From positions 197,707 through 261,706 of the forward strand of contig NZ_NUUX01000021.1 in assembly GCF_002564465.1 (NCBI RefSeq): DNA of 64,000 nucleotides, read 5' to 3'. The notes below the pieces were generated by a model that was not told the origin of the DNA, did not search any database, and saw nothing but the letters and a program-made list of their open reading frames with translations. Source of the stretch: Bacillus sp. AFS088145 (GTDB lineage: Bacteria > Bacillota > Bacilli > Bacillales > Bacillaceae_G). Of this stretch, positions 1 through 6,431 are shown piece by piece (the first letter of the stretch is position 1; the number at the start of each line of letters is the position of its first letter). Made by a program: the position numbers and the translations under genes.

Positions 1-66
1 TAAATAAACAATAGCACTTAAAATTCCGATTATAATTACTAAATTTAATAAATTAATAGCTCCTAT
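1..66 (-). CDS. Possible N-terminus of a membrane protein, runs off the window
   Basis: A GGAG ribosome-site motif (minus strand, opposite 73-76) is followed 6 bases later by an open frame of 22 codons to the window edge. It encodes a strongly hydrophobic stretch rich in Ile, Leu and Val, like a first membrane helix. The codon at the expected start is ATA (66-64), not ATG/GTG/TTG. The gene may therefore use a rare start, carry a start mutation, or not be a gene. No family can be recognised from so little sequence. Confidence 0.25.
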   Translation of the reverse strand, partial: MGAINLLNLVIIIGILSAIVYL

Positions 67-325
67 TTTTTTCTCCTTTAGTTTAAAAAAGTATATAAAT
101 TAAAACTAAATTATTCGTAAATAACCAGATCAAGTAGTGGAATGAAAAAACGCTACGGATATATATGAAGGCAAAGGCAACGAAGGAAAATGCACACATA
201 CCATTACAAAGTTATCTTCTTCTTTTTCATACTCAAAAAGAAACCTAAATCATTGCGGTCAGAACATTCTAACGATATAATAAAACATAAGATTTTCTTA
301 TAAACTTACGAATAAGCTACATAGC
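67..325. other. Intergenic stretch without recognisable gene
   Basis: About 260 AT-rich bases between the putative minus-strand start and the tRNA-associated duplication. I see no open frame with a ribosome site, no tRNA and no strong hairpin. Confidence 0.4.
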
Positions 326-337
326 GAAACATCAGCG

Positions 338-380
338 CACCAATCGAGCTGCTCCTTGCATTTACCTCCTGAGATTGGGG
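338..380 (+). repeat. Hairpin repeat, copy A
   Basis: A 6-bp stem (340-345 with 373-378, CCAATC/GATTGG) closes a 27-base loop. An A-G mismatch and one further C-G pair lie outside it. The same structure recurs 143 bases downstream (481-523) with an identical loop length, 22 of 27 loop bases conserved, and four of six stem pairs changed in a compensatory way. Function unknown. Confidence 0.55.
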
Positions 381-392
381 CGACAATTACGC

Positions 393-445
393 TAAACTTA
401 TTTTACCTTTATATAACATGCGTTCGTAGCTCAGTGGATAGAGCA
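393..445 (+). repeat. 53-bp direct repeat, copy A (leader plus 5' half of tRNA-Arg)
   Basis: Identical to 534-586 except one base (C417 versus A558). It holds the AT-rich leader TTTACCTTTATATAA and the first 26 bases of the tRNA-Arg sequence. Copy-to-copy distance is 141 bases, so this is a tandem duplication in which only the second copy retains the full tRNA. Confidence 0.85.
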
Positions 446-482
446 CGAATGATTATGCACCCATGAAACTACTTCGAGCGCA
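420..482 (+). pseudogene. Broken tRNA-Arg copy
   Basis: The acceptor 5' strand, D-arm and start of the anticodon arm (420-445) match the intact tRNA-Arg at 561. The sequence then departs completely, except that the acceptor 3' strand CGAGCGC reappears at 475-481. The T-arm and a proper anticodon arm are missing and the molecule would be only about 62 bases long. This looks like a remnant left by a tandem duplication, not a working tRNA. Confidence 0.6.
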
Positions 483-523
483 CTTGCCGAGCCGCTACTT
501 GCAATTACATACTGAGGCAAGGG
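481..523 (+). repeat. Hairpin repeat, copy B
   Basis: Second copy of the hairpin at 338-380. The stem is 483-488 with 516-521 (CTTGCC/GGCAAG) and the loop is 27 bases, with the same outer A-G mismatch and C-G pair. It lies between the broken and the intact tRNA and could be read on the same transcript. Confidence 0.55.
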
Positions 524-533
524 TGGGACAGAG

Positions 534-586
534 TAAACTTATTTTACCTTTATATAAAATGCGTTCGTAGCTCAGTGGATAGAGCA
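534..586 (+). repeat. 53-bp direct repeat, copy B (leader plus 5' half of the intact tRNA-Arg)
   Basis: Partner of 393-445. This copy runs into the complete tRNA gene. The TATATAAAAT just before the tRNA may supply promoter sequence in both copies. Confidence 0.85.
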
Positions 587-633
587 TCGGTTTCCGGTAC
601 CGTGTGTCGCAGGTTCGAATCCTGTCGAGCGCG
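561..633 (+). tRNA. tRNA-Arg (anticodon CCG)
   Basis: A full cloverleaf can be drawn: acceptor GCGTTCG/CGAGCGC with one G-U pair, D-stem GCTC/GAGC, an anticodon stem CGGT/ACCG around loop TTCCGGT, and a T-arm with TTCGAAT. Bases 34-36 are CCG, which reads the Arg codon CGG. The outermost anticodon-stem pair is T-T. No CCA is encoded (the sequence after the discriminator G is CTA). A strong terminator follows, so this is a single-tRNA unit. Confidence 0.92.
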
Positions 634-641
634 CTAAAAAT

Positions 642-697
642 AAACCGAGTGATAAGATCTGTTAATCAACAGAAATATCGCTCGGTTTTTATTTTCT
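642..697 (+). terminator. Rho-independent terminator of tRNA-Arg
   Basis: A 12-bp stem (642-653 with 677-688) is followed by a T-rich run (TTTTTATTTT). Confidence 0.85.
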
Positions 698-833
698 CTG
701 TTAACCCTGAAGATCAGCCCTAAATCCTACTTTTACCCTACAACTAAAGATGTACTAAAACTCCGTCCAATGAAGAATGGTTTCCCTTAACTTAAAATCA
801 TATAATTAAAGTAAATAAAGGGAGGTCATTCAA

Positions 834-989
834 ATGGATATGAATTCTTGGTTTCTTGAAGAAATGGCACAAATCAATAAAGATGAAATAGAAAGAGAAT
901 TAAAATTTAATGAAACCTATAAACTGTACTCAACATCTAAAAAGAAAAAATACTGCATCGACTTAAAAATCATTAAATTCTGTTTCTAA
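834..989 (+). CDS. Small hypothetical protein, 51 residues
   Basis: The ATG is preceded by GGGAGG at a good distance and by a TATAAT box at 801-806. The frame encodes a charged, soluble-looking peptide: an acidic/polar N-terminal half (Trp6, several Glu and Lys) and a Lys-rich then hydrophobic C-terminus ending in Phe-Cys-Phe. There is no signal peptide or recognisable domain. I do not recognise the family. It stands alone between the tRNA terminator and the RNA candidate at 1089. The ribosome site and promoter-like box are the main support that it is real. Confidence 0.5.
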   Translation: MDMNSWFLEEMAQINKDEIERELKFNETYKLYSTSKKKKYCIDLKIIKFCF

Positions 990-1088
990 ACTAGAAAATG
1001 TACAAAGATATAAAATTTATCTGCTCTTTTTACTCCTTCTATTTTTTTCCTCTATCCTTTTTCTTAAATATATGATATATTACTCTTT

Positions 1089-1207
1089 GCGATGAGCTAA
1101 TTTGAGTAAGACGAGAGATATGCGCAAGCTAAACGCGCGGATGTGGCCGCCCGGTCTCTCGCCTCAAACGCATCAAGACGTCTGCTGCGGCAGGCGTCTT
1201 TCTTTTT
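1089..1207 (+). ncRNA. Candidate structured non-coding RNA ending in a terminator
   Basis: A GC-rich island in AT-rich DNA folds into nested helices: GATG/CATC (1091-1094 with 1171-1174), TTTGAG/CTCAAA (1101-1106 with 1163-1168) and CGAGAGA/TCTCTCG (1112-1118 with 1155-1161). These enclose two short hairpins (1122-1124/1134-1136 and 1137-1140/1147-1150). An 11-bp terminator stem follows (1175-1185 with 1190-1200), then TCTTTTT. A TATGAT box at 1071-1076 could be its promoter. No long good-quality ORF fits. I could not match it to a known riboswitch or sRNA family. It could be a free-standing sRNA or a leader for the gene at 1260. Confidence 0.5.
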
Positions 1208-1259
1208 GTTCATTTCTTTGTGTATAATAGTACATATTATAATTGAAGGGAATGTTTTT

Positions 1260-1553
1260 GTGTTAACGATTACAGAATACACTGTAGAAGAAATAAAAGA
1301 TCCATTTGGTATCATTGAAGGGGATCGATATGAGTTTATACTTTATATCAATGTACCAGAGGATGATGAATTATATAATGAAAAAGGTATATACATAAAA
1401 GCTCTTTTTGGAGTAAATGGTGACGTGTCGAAATTAATTAAATATGACTTGTATGAAGCTGAATCAAATCAGTATTTAGATTTTGATTTGGAAGAAGATG
1501 AAGAAAAAGAAGTATTCGAGTTTTGTAAAACTCATTTAACAGTTGAAGCTTAA
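1260..1553 (+). CDS. DUF6509-like small acidic protein
   Basis: The frame stays open upstream into the RNA terminator, but the GTG at 1260 has a GAAGGG ribosome site 9 bases before it and gives a natural 97-residue protein. A TATAAT box lies at 1223-1228. The protein begins MLTITEYTVEEIKDPFGI, contains RYEF and 'PEDDELY' segments, and ends in a very acidic tail (DLEEDEEKE). This fits the DUF6509 family of Bacillus, from memory and not from a search; relatives are sometimes misnamed pullulanase. Probably cytoplasmic, function unknown. The 39 residues encoded upstream of the GTG are rejected because they come from the RNA hairpins. Confidence 0.7.
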   Translation: MLTITEYTVEEIKDPFGIIEGDRYEFILYINVPEDDELYNEKGIYIKALFGVNGDVSKLIKYDLYEAESNQYLDFDLEEDEEKEVFEFCKTHLTVEA

Positions 1554-1573
1554 TATTAATGTGTTATTGAATG

Positions 1574-1677
1574 ACACACTTCAGCTTAGGAGATATCCTA
1601 TTTTGGGTATTTCTCAACACACTATTGAGTAATTGTAAACACAGTACCAATTGTGTGTACACACTTATAAAACACTA
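1574..1677 (+). promoter_or_regulatory. Probable upstream activator sites of PTS operon 1
   Basis: Repeated ACACACT elements occur at 1574-1580, 1617-1624 (ACACACTA) and 1659-1665 (within the palindrome TGTGTGTACACA), with AACACTA near 1671. They lie 90-190 bases upstream of a sigma-54 promoter. The same ACACACTA element occurs three times upstream of the second sigma-54 promoter. Enhancer binding by the LevR-type activator at 8677 is inferred. Confidence 0.55.
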
Positions 1678-1764
1678 ATATTTTGAATAAATGTTACGTT
1701 TTGAAAACCTTGATTTATCAAGGTTTTTTTGTTGTGTTTTTAAATAGATAGATTTTTTAGAATA

Positions 1765-1781
1765 TTGGCACAGAATTTGCA
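1765..1781 (+). promoter_or_regulatory. Sigma-54 (-24/-12) promoter of PTS operon 1
   Basis: TTGGCAC-N5-TTGCA matches the sigma-54 consensus at every key position, with the GG and GC dinucleotides at the standard spacing. It is 107 bases upstream of the EIIB start. The genes for an AAA+ activator with a GAYTGA loop and for sigma-54 are in the same window. Confidence 0.88.
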
Positions 1782-1846
1782 ATATTTAAATTGATTACAC
1801 AACTTGTCCTTGTAACGCGTAATTCTTTTGTCATTATTTGTAAAAA

Positions 1847-1859
1847 TGTAAGCGTTTCA
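1847..1859 (+). promoter_or_regulatory. cre-like CcpA box downstream of promoter 1
   Basis: TGTAAGCGTTTCA resembles a catabolite-responsive element but is one base shorter than the usual 14-mer. A related 13-mer, TGTAAGCGCTACA, sits at almost the same place behind the second sigma-54 promoter, which supports a real site. A cre downstream of the sigma-54 promoter is also known for the B. subtilis levanase operon. Confidence 0.45.
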
Positions 1860-1887
1860 TCGACAAGAAAAATTGAGGAGGTGTAGG

Positions 1888-2190
1888 ATGAATATCTTAT
1901 TGGTATGTTCTGCAGGGATGTCGACTAGTCTACTAGTTACAAAAATGGAACAAGCAGCTAAGGCCAAAGGAATTCAGGCAACAATATGGGCTGTTGCTGG
2001 TGATGAGGCAAAAGAAAATTTAGTCAAAGCGGATGTATTACTTCTTGGTCCTCAGGTTCGTTATCTAGTCTCAGAAATGAAGAAACTAGCTGAGCCTAAA
2101 GGGATACCAGTAGATACGATTAATCCGGTGCATTATGGATTGATGAATGGTGAAGCTGTACTAGAAATGGCTTTAAATTTGAAAAAATAA
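1888..2190 (+). CDS. PTS lactose/cellobiose-family EIIB (copy 1)
   Basis: A 100-residue cytoplasmic phosphocarrier that passes phosphate from EIIA to the incoming sugar at EIIC. It has the EIIB-cellobiose fold signature: beta-strand [10 protein letters not shown] with the phosphorylated Cys7 and the P-loop, then LLGPQVR. AGGAGG six bases before ATG 1888 fixes this start; an in-frame TTG 15 bases upstream lies in the ribosome site. First gene of EIIB-EIIC-EIIA operon 1, expressed from the sigma-54 promoter at 1765. Very similar to the EIIB at 4379, so the operons are paralogous. Confidence 0.93.
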   Translation: MNILLVCSAGMSTSLLVTKMEQAAKAKGIQATIWAVAGDEAKENLVKADVLLLGPQVRYLVSEMKKLAEPKGIPVDTINPVHYGLMNGEAVLEMALNLKK

Positions 2191-2233
2191 AACGGGGAAG
2201 TAAAAATCTAGAGAGAAAAGAAGGTGTATTTGA

Positions 2234-3592
2234 ATGATGCGTTTTGCTGAGAAGTATATAATGCCTGCCGCAGCGAAGTTTGGTAATCAACGTCATTTGT
2301 TAGCGATTCGTGATGCGTTAATTGGAATGATTGCCATTACGATGATTGGAGCTTTTGCTGTACTTATTAATAACTTAGGTGGAGCAATCCACGGCTACGA
2401 TAAAATGATGGAAACAGTCTTTGGTGCAAACTGGAAAACACTAGGCAGTGATATTTGGTGGGGAACATTTGCATTTATGACAGTATTTGCCGTAGTAGGG
2501 ATCGCGCATAGATTAGCTCGTTCTTATGGTGATGAAGGTTTTGAAGCAATGCTTGTTGCTTTAGCGTGTTACTTTGTACTTGTTCCACAATCATTAGCTG
2601 CAGTATCTGTTACGTTAAATGGTGGTAAGACAGCTACAGGCGGAACTTGGGGATTTATTAGTTGGAATTCATTAAACTCAACGGCTTTATTTACAGGAAT
2701 TATCGTTGCGATTATTGCAACTGAAATTTTTGTACGTTTAGCTAGAGTGAAACAATTAGTTATTAAATTACCAGATGGCGTTCCACCAGCAGTATCAAAA
2801 GCATTTGCAAAGTTATTACCAGGTATGTTAACAATTTTTATCGTTGCATTAGTTGGCTTATTGTTCAGATTATATATTTCGAATGGCGTATTCTTTAATG
2901 ATTGGTTAAATTCAGTCCTTGTAAAACCATTAACTGATGCAGCAGATTCATTAGGATTTGCAGTTGCGATTGCATTTTTTGTCCATTTCTTCTGGGCGCT
3001 TGGATTACATGGTCCAAATATTTTAGGGGGTATTACAACTCCTTTATTAACAACTCTAGGTAACCATAACATCGATTTATATGCAAAAGGTGTAACAGAT
3101 CTAGATAAGTATTCTGTTTTAGCAGGCCCATTCTTAGACGCATTCGTATATATGGGTGGATCAGGTACTACAATCGGTTTACTCATTGCAATGTTCTTAG
3201 TTAACCGTAAACGTCATAAACAGATGATTGCTTTAGGAACACCACCAGGATTATTTAATATTAATGAACCAATTATTTTCGGTTTACCAATCGTGTTAAA
3301 CCCAGTCTGGTTAATACCATTTATCTGTACTCCAATTATTTTAACCATTATTTCTTATTTAGCTGTTCAATCACATATTGTTTTTCCAGTTGTTTCTACA
3401 ATCCCTTGGGTAACTCCACCAGTTATAGGTGGCTATTTAGCAACAGGTGGACACTGGAGCGGTGCAGTTTTATCGCTTGTTAACGTAGTGATTTCAATCG
3501 TTATTTACTTACCATTCGTTATAGTAGCAGAAAGAATGGAAGCTAGAAAGTCAACTGAAACAACGACAAGTAGTAATTCATTAAATGTATAA
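2234..3592 (+). CDS. PTS lactose/cellobiose-family EIIC permease (copy 1)
   Basis: A 452-residue integral membrane permease of the CelB/LicC type, with about ten hydrophobic segments. The region around FFWALGLHGPNILGG and the NINEPIIFGLP motif (substrate and phosphotransfer loop) are typical of this family. It translocates a beta-linked disaccharide, which is phosphorylated by the EIIB at 1888. The C-terminal tail is Thr/Ser rich. Its substrate may be cellobiose, a lichenan oligosaccharide or N,N'-diacetylchitobiose; the sequence alone does not decide. Closely similar along its full length to the permease at 4726. Confidence 0.92.
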   Translation: MMRFAEKYIMPAAAKFGNQRHLLAIRDALIGMIAITMIGAFAVLINNLGGAIHGYDKMMETVFGANWKTLGSDIWWGTFAFMTVFAVVGIAHRLARSYGDEGFEAMLVALACYFVLVPQSLAAVSVTLNGGKTATGGTWGFISWNSLNSTALFTGIIVAIIATEIFVRLARVKQLVIKLPDGVPPAVSKAFAKLLPGMLTIFIVALVGLLFRLYISNGVFFNDWLNSVLVKPLTDAADSLGFAVAIAFFVHFFWALGLHGPNILGGITTPLLTTLGNHNIDLYAKGVTDLDKYSVLAGPFLDAFVYMGGSGTTIGLLIAMFLVNRKRHKQMIALGTPPGLFNINEPIIFGLPIVLNPVWLIPFICTPIILTIISYLAVQSHIVFPVVSTIPWVTPPVIGGYLATGGHWSGAVLSLVNVVISIVIYLPFVIVAERMEARKSTETTTSSNSLNV

Positions 3593-3617
3593 TAGAATGT
3601 GAAGGAGAAGAGTTCAA

Positions 3618-3938
3618 ATGCCTACCGACACAAATAATGAACAAATTGCATTTCAGCTTATATTGCATTCCGGTAATGCTAAGAGTTTATTAATGGAAGC
3701 AATGTATCAAGCTCGTGATGGAGAGTTCGAGGAAGCTCGTAGAAAAGTAACCGAGGCGAATGCGGAACTTAGATTGGCCCATCATTCACAAACTTCACTT
3801 ATACAAAGCGAAGCTAGTGGGCAACAATACAATATTAATATTCTTTTAGTACATGCACAGGATCATTTAATGAACACTCTTACAACAAGAGATTTAGTAG
3901 AGGAAATTATTTATTTGCATGAAAAAATTTCACTTTAA
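3618..3938 (+). CDS. PTS lactose/cellobiose-family EIIA (copy 1)
   Basis: A 106-residue helical trimer-forming EIIA. The AHxxQT motif with the likely phosphorylated His55 and the HAQDHLM segment (metal-coordinating Asp of the family) are visible. It receives phosphate from HPr and gives it to EIIB. It starts 25 bases after the EIIC stop behind GGAGAAG and is the last gene of operon 1. This operon has no hydrolase of its own, so its product sugar phosphate would have to be cleaved by the enzyme of operon 2 or one elsewhere. Confidence 0.93.
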   Translation: MPTDTNNEQIAFQLILHSGNAKSLLMEAMYQARDGEFEEARRKVTEANAELRLAHHSQTSLIQSEASGQQYNINILLVHAQDHLMNTLTTRDLVEEIIYLHEKISL

Positions 3939-3945
3939 TAATTGA

Positions 3946-3985
3946 TAAAAAAAGTGGTGTAGACTAATTCTACATCACTTTTTTT
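3946..3985 (+). terminator. Terminator of PTS operon 1
   Basis: A long A/T-flanked hairpin (AGTGGTGTAGA/TCTACATCACT around a 5-base loop) is followed by seven T. Confidence 0.9.
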
Positions 3986-4031
3986 CATAGATTACATAGA
4001 ACAAATTGTATAATTTAAGTAAGAATCGAAA

Positions 4032-4139
4032 AGTGTTTTAAAACACTATAATTTAGTGTACTTAAATCGCGACACACTAACAGGATAATAACACACTAAA
4101 ACAATTTCAGAAGATTAACAAACTAGATTTAACACACTA
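4032..4139 (+). promoter_or_regulatory. Upstream activator region of PTS operon 2
   Basis: A perfect 16-bp palindrome AGTGTTTTAAAACACT (4032-4047) is followed by three exact ACACACTA elements at 4072-4079, 4091-4098 and 4132-4139. They lie 110-220 bases upstream of the sigma-54 promoter at 4252, the usual position of enhancer sites for AAA+ activators. The motif is shared with operon 1. Binding by the activator at 8677 is inferred. Confidence 0.6.
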
Positions 4140-4251
4140 GCTGTTTTAAGTTACTTTCCTTTTAAAACAAAAAAAGATTTCATGACGATGAGTCCTTATA
4201 GGACAAGGTTTCATTGTGTAAATTACATTTTTTTGAGAATGTCAGAAAAAG

Positions 4252-4268
4252 TTGGCACGCCATTTGCT
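4252..4268 (+). promoter_or_regulatory. Sigma-54 (-24/-12) promoter of PTS operon 2
   Basis: TTGGCAC-N5-TTGCT is a near-perfect -24/-12 element. It is the only promoter-like element seen before the EIIB at 4379 and gives a leader of about 100 bases. Confidence 0.88.
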
Positions 4269-4339
4269 ATATAAAGAGTGTACAAAATAATTTAATTTGT
4301 AGATGCTACAAGGAACTGTTTCTTACTTTTAAACAAACC

Positions 4340-4352
4340 TGTAAGCGCTACA
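4340..4352 (+). promoter_or_regulatory. cre-like CcpA box downstream of promoter 2
   Basis: TGTAAGCGCTACA is related to the box at 1847 and placed about 74 bases after the -12 GC (68 in operon 1). It suggests catabolite repression by a roadblock. Non-canonical length, so uncertain. Confidence 0.45.
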
Positions 4353-4378
4353 CTAATTCTAAAACTGGAGGAATAACA

Positions 4379-4681
4379 ATGAATATTTTATTAGCTTGTT
4401 CAGCAGGAATGTCTACTAGTTTACTAGTAACTAAAATGGAGGATGCAGCGAAAGCAAAGGGGATTGAAGTGAAAATTTGGGCAGTTTCAGGTGATGCTGC
4501 AAAGGAAAATTTAGATAAAGCAGATGTTCTTTTATTAGGACCACAAGTACGTTATTTAGCTGCTGAGATGAAAAAAGTTGCCGAGCCAAAAGGGATACCA
4601 GTTGATGTAATCAATCCAGTACATTATGGACTTATGAATGGTGAAGCTGTTTTAGAATTGGCACTTAGTTTAAAAAAATAG
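4379..4681 (+). CDS. PTS lactose/cellobiose-family EIIB (copy 2), ChbB-like
   Basis: A 100-residue phosphocarrier, near-identical in plan to the protein at 1888, with the phosphorylated Cys7 in [10 protein letters not shown] and a conserved LLGPQVR segment. GGAGG seven bases upstream supports ATG 4379; the frame extends 55 codons further upstream through the promoter leader, which is not coding. First gene of the five-gene operon EIIB-EIIC-EIIA-GH4-ChbG. The two catabolic genes point to a chitobiose or cellobiose type substrate. Confidence 0.93.
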   Translation: MNILLACSAGMSTSLLVTKMEDAAKAKGIEVKIWAVSGDAAKENLDKADVLLLGPQVRYLAAEMKKVAEPKGIPVDVINPVHYGLMNGEAVLELALSLKK

Positions 4682-4725
4682 TCATGTACGTTGCATACAT
4701 TTTAAACAAAAGGGAGTCTTAAAAA

Positions 4726-6081
4726 ATGATGAATTTTGTAGATAGATATATAATGCCAGCTGCAGCAAAGTTCGGTAACCAACGTCATTTATTAGCAATA
4801 CGCGATGCGTTGATCGGGATGATTGCCATTACAATGGTCGGCTCGTTTGCAGTTTTATTTAATAATTTAGGTGGAGCGATCAAAGGTTACGACAAAATGA
4901 TGGAAGCTCTTTTTGGAGTGAATTGGAAAACACTTGGCAGTGATATTTGGTGGGGAACATTTGCGTTTATGACTGTATTTGCAGTTGTAGGGATTGCTTA
5001 TAAATTAGCTCGTTCTTATGGTGATGAAGGATTTGAAGCAATGCTTGTCGCATTAGCGTCATATTTTGTACTAGTGCCACAATCATTAAACACTGTAACG
5101 GTTACATTAGAAAATGGAAAAACGGCTACTGGTAGTGTTTGGGGGTTAGTGAACTCTACTTATACTAATTCAACTGCACTTTTTACCGGAATAATCGTTG
5201 CCATTATTGCAACAGAAATTTTTGTTCGCTTATCAAGAGTAAAGCAATTAGTTATTAAATTACCAGATGGTGTACCACCAGCAGTTTCAAAAGCATTTGC
5301 AAAGCTATTACCTGGTATGTTGACAATCTTTGTGGTCGCGATTGTTGGATTACTATTCAGATTATATTTATCGGATGGCGTATATTTTAATGATTGGTTA
5401 AGCTCAGTGCTTGTTAAGCCATTAACGAATGCTGCAGACTCTTTACCGTTTGCAATCGGTATAGCATTCTTTATTCATTTCTTCTGGATGCTTGGCTTAC
5501 ATGGACCGAATATACTGGGTGGAATTACGACACCATTATTTACAGCTTTAGGAAATGAAAATATTGATTTAGCAGCAAAAGGTGTTACAAAGTGGAGTGA
5601 ATACAATGTAATGGCAGGCCAGTTCTTTGATGCATTTGTATTCTTAGGTGGATCAGGTGCTACGTTAGGGTTAATCATTTCAATGATATTAATTAATCGA
5701 AAACGTAATAAACAAATGATTGGATTAGGTGGGGCACCAGGTTTATTCCAAATTAATGAACCAGTTCTTTTCGGATTACCAATCGTGTTAAATCCAATGT
5801 GGTTAATTCCATTCATTGGTACACCAATTATCTTAACAGTTATTTCATATTTAGCGATTTCTTTAGGTATGGTTCACCCAGTAACTACGAATATTCCATG
5901 GGTAACACCACCAATTTTAGGTGGGTGGTTGATTACAGGAGGACATTGGACAGGTGCAGCCTTAGCGGCATTTAACTTAGTTATCTCAGTGGTCATCTAT
6001 TTACCTTTCGTTGCATTACAAAGACGAATGGAATCTAAAAAAATGAGAGAAGCAGCAAATAATCAAAGTGCTGCAATGTAA
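4726..6081 (+). CDS. PTS lactose/cellobiose-family EIIC permease (copy 2), ChbC/CelB-like
   Basis: A 451-residue multi-pass permease, closely related to the one at 2234 and differing mainly in loops (residues ~125-145 and 275-290) and in the tail. It keeps LHGPNILGG and NEPVLFGLP. It carries the disaccharide inward as the phosphate. The differences in the periplasmic-side loops may reflect a different substrate preference between the two copies; that is inference. Confidence 0.92.
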   Translation: MMNFVDRYIMPAAAKFGNQRHLLAIRDALIGMIAITMVGSFAVLFNNLGGAIKGYDKMMEALFGVNWKTLGSDIWWGTFAFMTVFAVVGIAYKLARSYGDEGFEAMLVALASYFVLVPQSLNTVTVTLENGKTATGSVWGLVNSTYTNSTALFTGIIVAIIATEIFVRLSRVKQLVIKLPDGVPPAVSKAFAKLLPGMLTIFVVAIVGLLFRLYLSDGVYFNDWLSSVLVKPLTNAADSLPFAIGIAFFIHFFWMLGLHGPNILGGITTPLFTALGNENIDLAAKGVTKWSEYNVMAGQFFDAFVFLGGSGATLGLIISMILINRKRNKQMIGLGGAPGLFQINEPVLFGLPIVLNPMWLIPFIGTPIILTVISYLAISLGMVHPVTTNIPWVTPPILGGWLITGGHWTGAALAAFNLVISVVIYLPFVALQRRMESKKMREAANNQSAAM

Positions 6082-6103
6082 TGTAGTTTGAGGAGGATAC
6101 GAA

Positions 6104-6424
6104 ATGAGTACTTTAACGACAATCGAGCAAACAGCATTCCAATTAATCTTACACGCAGGAAACGCAAAAAGCTCATTAATGGAAGGTATGCAGGCTGCTC
6201 GAGCGGGTAATTTAGAAGAAGCAAATAGTAAGATTGAAGAAGCAAAGAAAGAATTGAATCTTGCGCATCAGGCACAAACTTCATTAATTCAAGGTGAAGC
6301 GCGTGGAGAGAATGTTGAATTAAGTATCTTATTAATTCATGCTCAAGATCATTTAATGAATGCATTAACGATGAGAGATTTAGTATCAGAAATAATTTTC
6401 TTACATGAAAAATTAAATAAATAA
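6104..6424 (+). CDS. PTS lactose/cellobiose-family EIIA (copy 2), ChbA-like
   Basis: A 106-residue EIIA with the AHxxQT motif at His55 and a HAQDHLM helix. Here the residue after His55 is Gln, whereas copy 1 has a second His, which marks His55 as the likely phosphorylated residue in both. It begins 22 bases after EIIC behind GAGGAGG. A stem-loop lies between this gene and the hydrolase. Confidence 0.93.
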   Translation: MSTLTTIEQTAFQLILHAGNAKSSLMEGMQAARAGNLEEANSKIEEAKKELNLAHQAQTSLIQGEARGENVELSILLIHAQDHLMNALTMRDLVSEIIFLHEKLNK

Positions 6425-6431
6425 GAAAAAA

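Noticed and set aside
481-530. T-box-like AGGGTGGGAC near the second hairpin
   Set aside because: Only a short similarity to the T-box core. The first copy lacks it, there is no specifier domain, and no aminoacyl-tRNA synthetase or amino-acid gene follows.
393-586. tRNA-associated direct repeats as phage or island attachment sites
   Set aside because: The duplicated part is the 5' half plus leader, not the 3' end normally used as att, and no integrase lies between or beside the copies.
1143-1259. N-terminal extension of the DUF6509-like protein
   Set aside because: It is encoded by the hairpins and terminator of the candidate RNA. The GTG at 1260 has a proper ribosome site.
2569-3186. 205-codon minus-strand ORF inside the EIIC gene
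   Set aside because: Antisense shadow of a conserved permease gene, with low-complexity composition and no ribosome site. The same applies to 5475-5816.
4150-4210. GTCC-TTATA-GGAC hairpin before sigma-54 promoter 2 as an enhancer
   Set aside because: Only a 4-bp stem; not found in the paralogous operon 1 region.
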